This document shows, one piece after another, positions 58,905 to 64,000 of a DNA stretch of 64,000 nucleotides. The notes under the pieces were generated by a model, which was not told the origin of the DNA, ran no database searches, and was given only the letters and a program-made list of their open reading frames with translations. A program made the position numbers and the translations under genes. How positions within the stretch are numbered: the stretch's first letter is position 1; every line of letters starts with the position of its first letter. Source of the DNA: Cunninghamia lanceolata (taxonomy: Eukaryota; Streptophyta; Pinopsida; Cupressales; Cupressaceae); the NCBI GenBank assembly GCA_027924645.1, contig BSBN01000781.1, positions 1,240,001 to 1,304,000 of the forward strand, written 5' to 3'.

Positions 58905-59803
58905 TTTATTTTTGATATTGTATATGTAATAAATATTTTGTTTTGGACATATTCACATGTATTTTTCCAAAATGTAATTAAATTTGAGACAAAGGAAGTC
59001 CCAACTCAAATAGGACTCTTTTGTTTGAATAAGTCAAAGTAGTTAGGATTTCCCTACTTTTGCTCTAGGCTCCTCCCTATAAATAAAGAAGGCCTCTATA
59101 TGATTTTTTATCTTTTAGTTATTGAAACGAAACTCTACCAAATTGAAGAGCATTGTAAGACTTTGTGTTCAAATTATAAATCATATTTTATCAAGTGAAT
59201 AGAAAAGCAAGTGATCATTCAATCTTTGCATTGGAATAACTTTTGGTGTATTGGAAATTGTTCTTATGTCCTTTTCCTTACACTATCTTATCTATTTGAT
59301 CAAATTGTAGTGTGAGTTTGGATAATCTGGGAGATGTTCTAAAGCTAGTATTGGAGACTTTGTGCTACAATAATTATCTTTGGGTTTGTGATTTTATGTT
59401 TTGGAGTAAAAGATATTGGAAAGAATTTGAGCTGCTGTTATCTTTTATGATCGTGTGTTTTCATTATAGTATTCGGTGAAGACTTTGGGCTGCACCTTAT
59501 CCTATTTGTTTCTGAATTTTAAATCAGCAAAAGGAGCAACAATAGACTTTGTGCTCTTGTGGGTTTCTTGGTTATATTTGATTTGTATTGTGAAGTTGCT
59601 ATTTTAAATTGTAAACATCATTTCTGAAAAAAGAGAAATGGATTATATGGATTCACCCTGAAGATTAGTGTTAGAATAGATAAGTTTGAAAGTAGTTAAA
59701 AAAGGGAACCTCCCCTTACTGAGAGGAGAGATTTATCTCATCACACTGTGGTTGATATAACCATTTTTCCGTCAGTGATTTGATGACAAATATTCACCCA
59801 ACA
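58905..59803 (+). mobile_element. Right end of F, LTR-like
   Basis: 899 bases without coding signal, ending ATTCACCCAACA at the junction with E2. A TATA box at 59078 (CCCTATAAATAAAG) and a CATTGTAAGACTTTGTG block downstream resemble the promoter and R/U5 region of a copia LTR. Three sentences of near-repeats around GACTTTGTGCT, GACTTTGGGCT and GACTTTGTGCT (about 59359, 59484 and 59547) are visible. The left end of F shows no matching sequence. Confidence 0.5.
59078..59085 (+). promoter_or_regulatory. Putative TATA box at the right end of F
   Basis: TATAAATA within CTCCCTATAAATAAAG, followed about 25-40 bases later by AGGCCTCTATATG. This is typical of plant LTR promoters but supported by sequence alone. 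Confidence 0.5.
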
Positions 59804-61855
59804 ACGCTCAAATGAGGTTACACATGTGATCATATGCGCCTAGGCTCATGATGCTTGGGATCAATGGAAAAGTCACTCTCATCAAGGTGCCATTTGAGGG
59901 TTGTTCAAACAATAATGTGCGCCTATCTTTCTCCATGTTTGTTTCTATACTTCATGCCTCTCAAGGTTTCATACTTAACTTGTTCAAGGCACCCAAACTA
60001 GGTGAGAGAGACAAGGAAATGCGCCTACCTTTTGATGACCTTGGTTCTTGGCTCTTCTCACTCCCTCAAGCACTCTCCTTAACTTCCAAGAGATCTTGCT
60101 AACATTTGCATGCTAGACATCAAAGTGTGAACCCTCTTTTGTTCAAGGTGCCCAAAGTAGGTGAAATGGGTAAGGAAGTGCACCTCATTTTTAATGCATA
60201 CCTCTAGGCACATTTAAGAGTTGAAATGAATGTGAACTAGCACCTTGTATTGTCTTGTTCAAAAGGCTTTAAAGTTGATTGACTTATGATTTCCTCCTAG
60301 GCGCTTAAGATGTCTAAAACTTGAAGAAATGGCACCTAGGCTTTTGATATATTGTTGACAAGTTTTATGCTCTTTCATCTTTCACATATTCAATTTCACC
60401 AACATTTCATGTTTCTCACATTCAAGGTGCTCAAAATGATCAAACTTGCAAGAACTAGCACCTTGCTCGTAGTGGAGTTCATTTATTTCCATGTGTTCAA
60501 TTCATGATAATTATTTTCAAAGACTTCCAAATTGATTGATAACTTGTTTTCTTGATATTAAACTCCATCCACTCCTCCATTCTAGGCACTAAAAATGACC
60601 AAAATTACAAGAACTGGCACCTATACCTCTTGGCATATCCTTAGGCATTATAATGATCTTAAGTCTCTTTCAGCCAAGGCATTGATGTTTAGAATATTCT
60701 CACTCCAAGGTGACTTCAAAATTTAAGATTCTTAGCTTCCTTATCCTGAGGTGCATATTGAGGTTGTTTTGAACATGGATTAGCACCTAGGCTTCTTCTT
60801 AACTTATTCTTTTTCCTTCCTTGTCTACCACCTCCAAGACTTATAGTTTCAAAATTATTTCCCCTTAGGTGCCCACTTGAGGTTGTACATATGACCATAT
60901 GCGCCTTGGCCCATGATGCTTGAGATCTATGGAGAATCACTTTCAAGGTTTCATTTTTGACTTGCTGATGTTCAATAGAGATGTCTTAATCCTTTACTCC
61001 TTTAACTTGCTTGATGTATGCCTCTTTGATCCTAGGTGCTCAATCTCACTTCAACAATCAACCTTCCTCCTAGGTGCCCAAAAATGACTAAAACAACAAG
61101 GAATAGTGCCTAACTCTTAGATGATTTCATCCTCCATTTAAGGCGCACTTTGGTGAAGAATTGAACATGAATTGGCGCCTAAGTAAGATGAGGTTTCCTT
61201 TCACTCCCTTTAACCTTCAATCATTGTAATTGATATGGAAAACCCTCAAGACTTGCAATTGTAAGTTGATTTCTACCAAGGCACTCATGTGAGGTTATTT
61301 TGAGGGCAAAGGGCGCCTGACTCTTTGGTGCTCAATTTGGCATGTTTGATCAATTTTGAAGTCAAAATGAACTATCTCTCTTAAGGCTCCAATTATGAGT
61401 GATTTTGATAACAAAATGTGCCTCCACTTCGAAGACCTCCAACCTCTTTCCAAGGCGCTAAAGTGAGATTGCATTGATGAGGAGATGTGCCTTAGGCTAG
61501 AAATGACCCAAGAGGTTGGATTTAAGTAATTAGAATAATCTTAAGGTCCTTAACTCCTCAAGGCAGACTTTGTTTATTAATTGAATCTCCTTCCTACTCA
61601 AGGCACATATTTGGGGTGTTGCAGATGATAATTGGCGCCTAGTCCACACTTGACCATTCTGTTTGTTAATCCTCACTCAGAACATCATACAGATCCCTTC
61701 ACCTGACCCAAGGAATGTTCTATACCACCATTTCAAGCTCATTAACTAGTTGACTCTGAGATAACACCAACAAGACACCCTAAAATGACTAATCCTATGA
61801 AGAAAATTAGGTGGTCCCCATCTGCAATGGGGTGATGTGTGATTTGGTCACAACA
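59804..61855 (+). mobile_element. Family E LTR, copy E2, right segment
   Basis: It aligns with E1 778-2869 and ends in CACAACA followed by a primer site, which defines the LTR end and plus orientation. Many differences from E1 are CG against TG or CA, for example GTGCGCC here against GTGCACC in E1 near 888. Confidence 0.88.
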
Positions 61856-61857
61856 TC

Positions 61858-61875
61858 TGGTGACTCCACTGGAGA
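61858..61875 (+). other. Primer binding site of E2, Arg-tRNA type
   Basis: TGGTGACTCCACTGGAGA begins two bases after the LTR. It resembles the TGGCGACTC..CTGGGGA site of Ogre/Tat elements, which is assigned to an Arg tRNA. The assignment of family E to the gypsy Tat branch rests on this site alone. Confidence 0.7.
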
Positions 61876-64000
61876 AATGTTCCTAAACATTTCAGAGATA
61901 AGAATTCAATCTCAACTCAGAACTTTCAAATCATCTTCTCTAATTTATTAACTAGTCAAAGACGGACTTGAAAAGGAAAAGAATCATAAATTGGATCAAG
62001 ACACCATATCTCATGATGTGTGATTAAAGATATATTTCAATTAAAATAGTTTCTTAAGTGTTCCAAGGATAAACAAAAATCAAGTTTCAAAATTTCCATG
62101 TACACCCACACACTAGACCAAATAAATGAAACTTCTTGATCACGAAATCAAAACCAGTTGCTAGTGCGTCTATCCATATTTCAAGGATTAAAGTGCGTAC
62201 AATTGGGTTCATTTCTATCCTTTAGACACGAGGATCATCTAAGCTCACTTGTCTTAATCTAGATAAGTTCATGGAAGACGATTGAATGATGGATACATAT
62301 ATAAATGAAATGGTAAACGATGACATACAATGACAGTGAACGGAGTAATGGCGGGATGAGGGTGATAAATGGAAGTGACATGACCAGAGATAGTATGTCT
62401 CTACCATGACGCCTGTTTGCTAGGTTTTCATCATGATACTTATCTAAGGTGCCACTGAGGGTGGTTTTCACTTGTGGACAAAAGGATTTCTCTTTACTAT
62501 TTTTTTTTTGAATCACCAAACAATGAAGATCATTACACACAGTGCCTGTTTGCCAGGTTTTCACCATGGTAATGAATAGGAAGAATTTCAGAGTTTGATT
62601 TTGTAGATAACACGATGGCCCATACAAAATCATGTCAAGCCTTTATACGGATTGATGTTGGCAAGGAACGATAGATATTATATGGATTGAGTGGATTATG
62701 ATGTGGATTACATGGCAAGGAAATGAAAAGGGAATTTAGACATAAACCAGGTGAATGATGGGATATGCTGAATGGTGGGAAAGGGAAATGGATGGCATAT
62801 ACTGGAGTGAATGGAATGAAACCATAATCAACGTTTGCTCGTACCAACCTAAAATTCAAAGCTTGCAAGTGGAAGGGAAATAGGTAAAGGGGACGGGAAC
62901 GGTGATTAGTGAATGGAAAAGTGATAACTTCAAAACCCACATGAACTTAGAATATTATTGATTTGATTTTGTTTTGTGGAATGGAGTAATTTGGAATTTT
63001 TAATGGAAATGAAAATGGAATGGAATGGATGGGTGGATGGATTGTCTGGATGTGGAAGATTTTTGGATTTAGCCTCCTAAACTCTGGTACCTAAACCTCT
63101 ATTTTAGCCTTTTCTTTTGGAAATATGGAATGAAATAACCTTTTGGAAACATTTTGCTTTGATTTCTTGCACTTGTGTTCTAAGGTACAAAGATCTTTGT
63201 ATTTTTAAGAATTTTGTTTCTCATGGGTATGGGCATCCAGAAGTTTATTACGTGAAAATAATGGAATGGGAGAATAGATTGCAAGATTCTAACTTAGATG
63301 ACACTCACATTCACTGACCATCAATAGAAAATGGAAAACAATGAGTAAAAGGGGATGGAGGATAGAGAAAGTGAAAATAGAACGGATGGTGGAAGATGAA
63401 ATTAGTTACCGGCTTTTGAATCCTTGCATGGTAATTGGGGTGGAGTGAACACGTGATAGGTGGATGATGGAGAAATAAGGGATTTATATGGATTGGAAAC
63501 CAACATCATGAACCTCTCATACCTTGGGTAAATATTTCAAGGTTGTATATATTAGCATAGATGATCTTGGAAATACTTTGTACTTCGAATAACTGAAATC
63601 TGAAACTTGATGGTACATACAGAATATAAGGTGAACCACTAAACCAAGCAAATGATTCAGATATCAGACTTGCATTCATTATTGAATGGAAAATAGATGG
63701 GAATGGAGGATTTTATTGTGCATATGAGGCAATGAGCAGAATGGAGTGAATGAAAGTATGCAAAATGCTTAAAATGGAGCGGAACGAAACCATGAACTAT
63801 CTTGAGACTTTCATTTAATCTAAGCTCACAAAGACTCTCCTAGTAACTTTGGGATCATTAAAATATGTAAAGTATAAAACCTTGAAATACTTCAAGCAAT
63901 ACCGAACAACTGACTCATCTCCCAAGAGCAAGCAGTCAAATTATCTGACGTTGATGATGGAATCCACATGAAATCCATCAGTCATGACCCAAGTTTCTCA
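61876..64000 (+). mobile_element. 5' leader of element E2
   Basis: 2.1 kb after the primer site with no coding frame that resembles gag; in Tat elements gag may start several kilobases in. The leader is rich in GGAATGGA and GGATGG words. It holds three GCCTGTTTGC(T/C)AGGTTTTCA-type motifs (62409-62431, 62449-62471 and 62541-62564) that are shared with element G. Confidence 0.65.

Larger units (their letters stand above)
11834..59803 (+). mobile_element. Element F: large insertion in the E2 LTR, carrying a hairpin array and a long decayed ORF
   Basis: The E2 LTR is continuous in E1 but split here. The inserted DNA begins TGTTGTTCTC and ends ATTCACCCAACA. The flanks are GTGCT on the left and ACGCT on the right, a degraded duplication of 4-5 bases. 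After subtracting C and D, F itself is about 6.1 kb: 11834-12542, 47046-51545 and 58905-59803. It holds 15 imperfect palindromes, a reading frame of about 1150 codons (48058-51524) and a right end with a TATA box that looks like an LTR. I could not find matching LTRs at the two ends or a primer site, so its class is open. An LTR-type element is the best guess from TG..CA. Confidence 0.6.

Overview
This window is intergenic DNA from a large plant genome. I see no host gene, rRNA or tRNA; nearly every base can be assigned to LTR retrotransposons nested inside one another. The Ty1/copia and Ty3/gypsy lineages, the initiator-Met type primer site, an archaeal-like second RNase H and a plant mobile domain all point to a seed plant. 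The depth of nesting and the very long LTRs (4.1 kb and more than 2.8 kb) suggest a gymnosperm; that last step is inference.

Layout. 1-2869 is the LTR of a gypsy-type family (family E, copy E1) that cuts into the integrase of a minus-strand Ty1/copia element (A, 2870-10087). A also carries a 3.6 kb non-coding element (B1, 3318-6914). 10088-11056 is flank with a decayed reading frame. 11057-61855 is a second family E LTR (E2), split by a 48 kb insertion; its primer site (61858) and leader follow to the window end.

Inside E2 lies F (11834-59803): an array of 15 GC-cored imperfect palindromes followed by a decayed reading frame of about 1150 codons. F is split twice. The first insertion is C (12543-47040), a Ty3/gypsy chromovirus with 4.1 kb LTRs and a deleted reverse-transcriptase core. 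Its right LTR holds B2 (24570-46887), a second member of the B family, which in turn holds G (27057-44383), a Tat-lineage gypsy element on the minus strand. The second is D (51546-58899), a pol-less copia-type element with a four-knuckle zinc ORF and a 1065-codon ORF of unknown function. The deepest stack is E2 > F > C > B2 > G. The target-site duplications I read are TTTTT for C, AGGTG/GGGTG for B2, CATAT for G, CTTAG for D, CAACA for B1, and a weak one for F.

How the parts relate. G has gag, protease, G-patch, RT, two RNase H domains and integrase on the minus strand, and an antisense ORF on the plus strand with a plant mobile domain. D shares LTR sequence and primer site with A, so an A-like element could have supplied its enzymes. 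D and F carry long ORFs of the same architecture and no polymerase; these, the hairpin array in F and the paired short-motif arrays in G are the least explained parts of the window. All proteins are interrupted, so this is a fossil record rather than a set of working genes.
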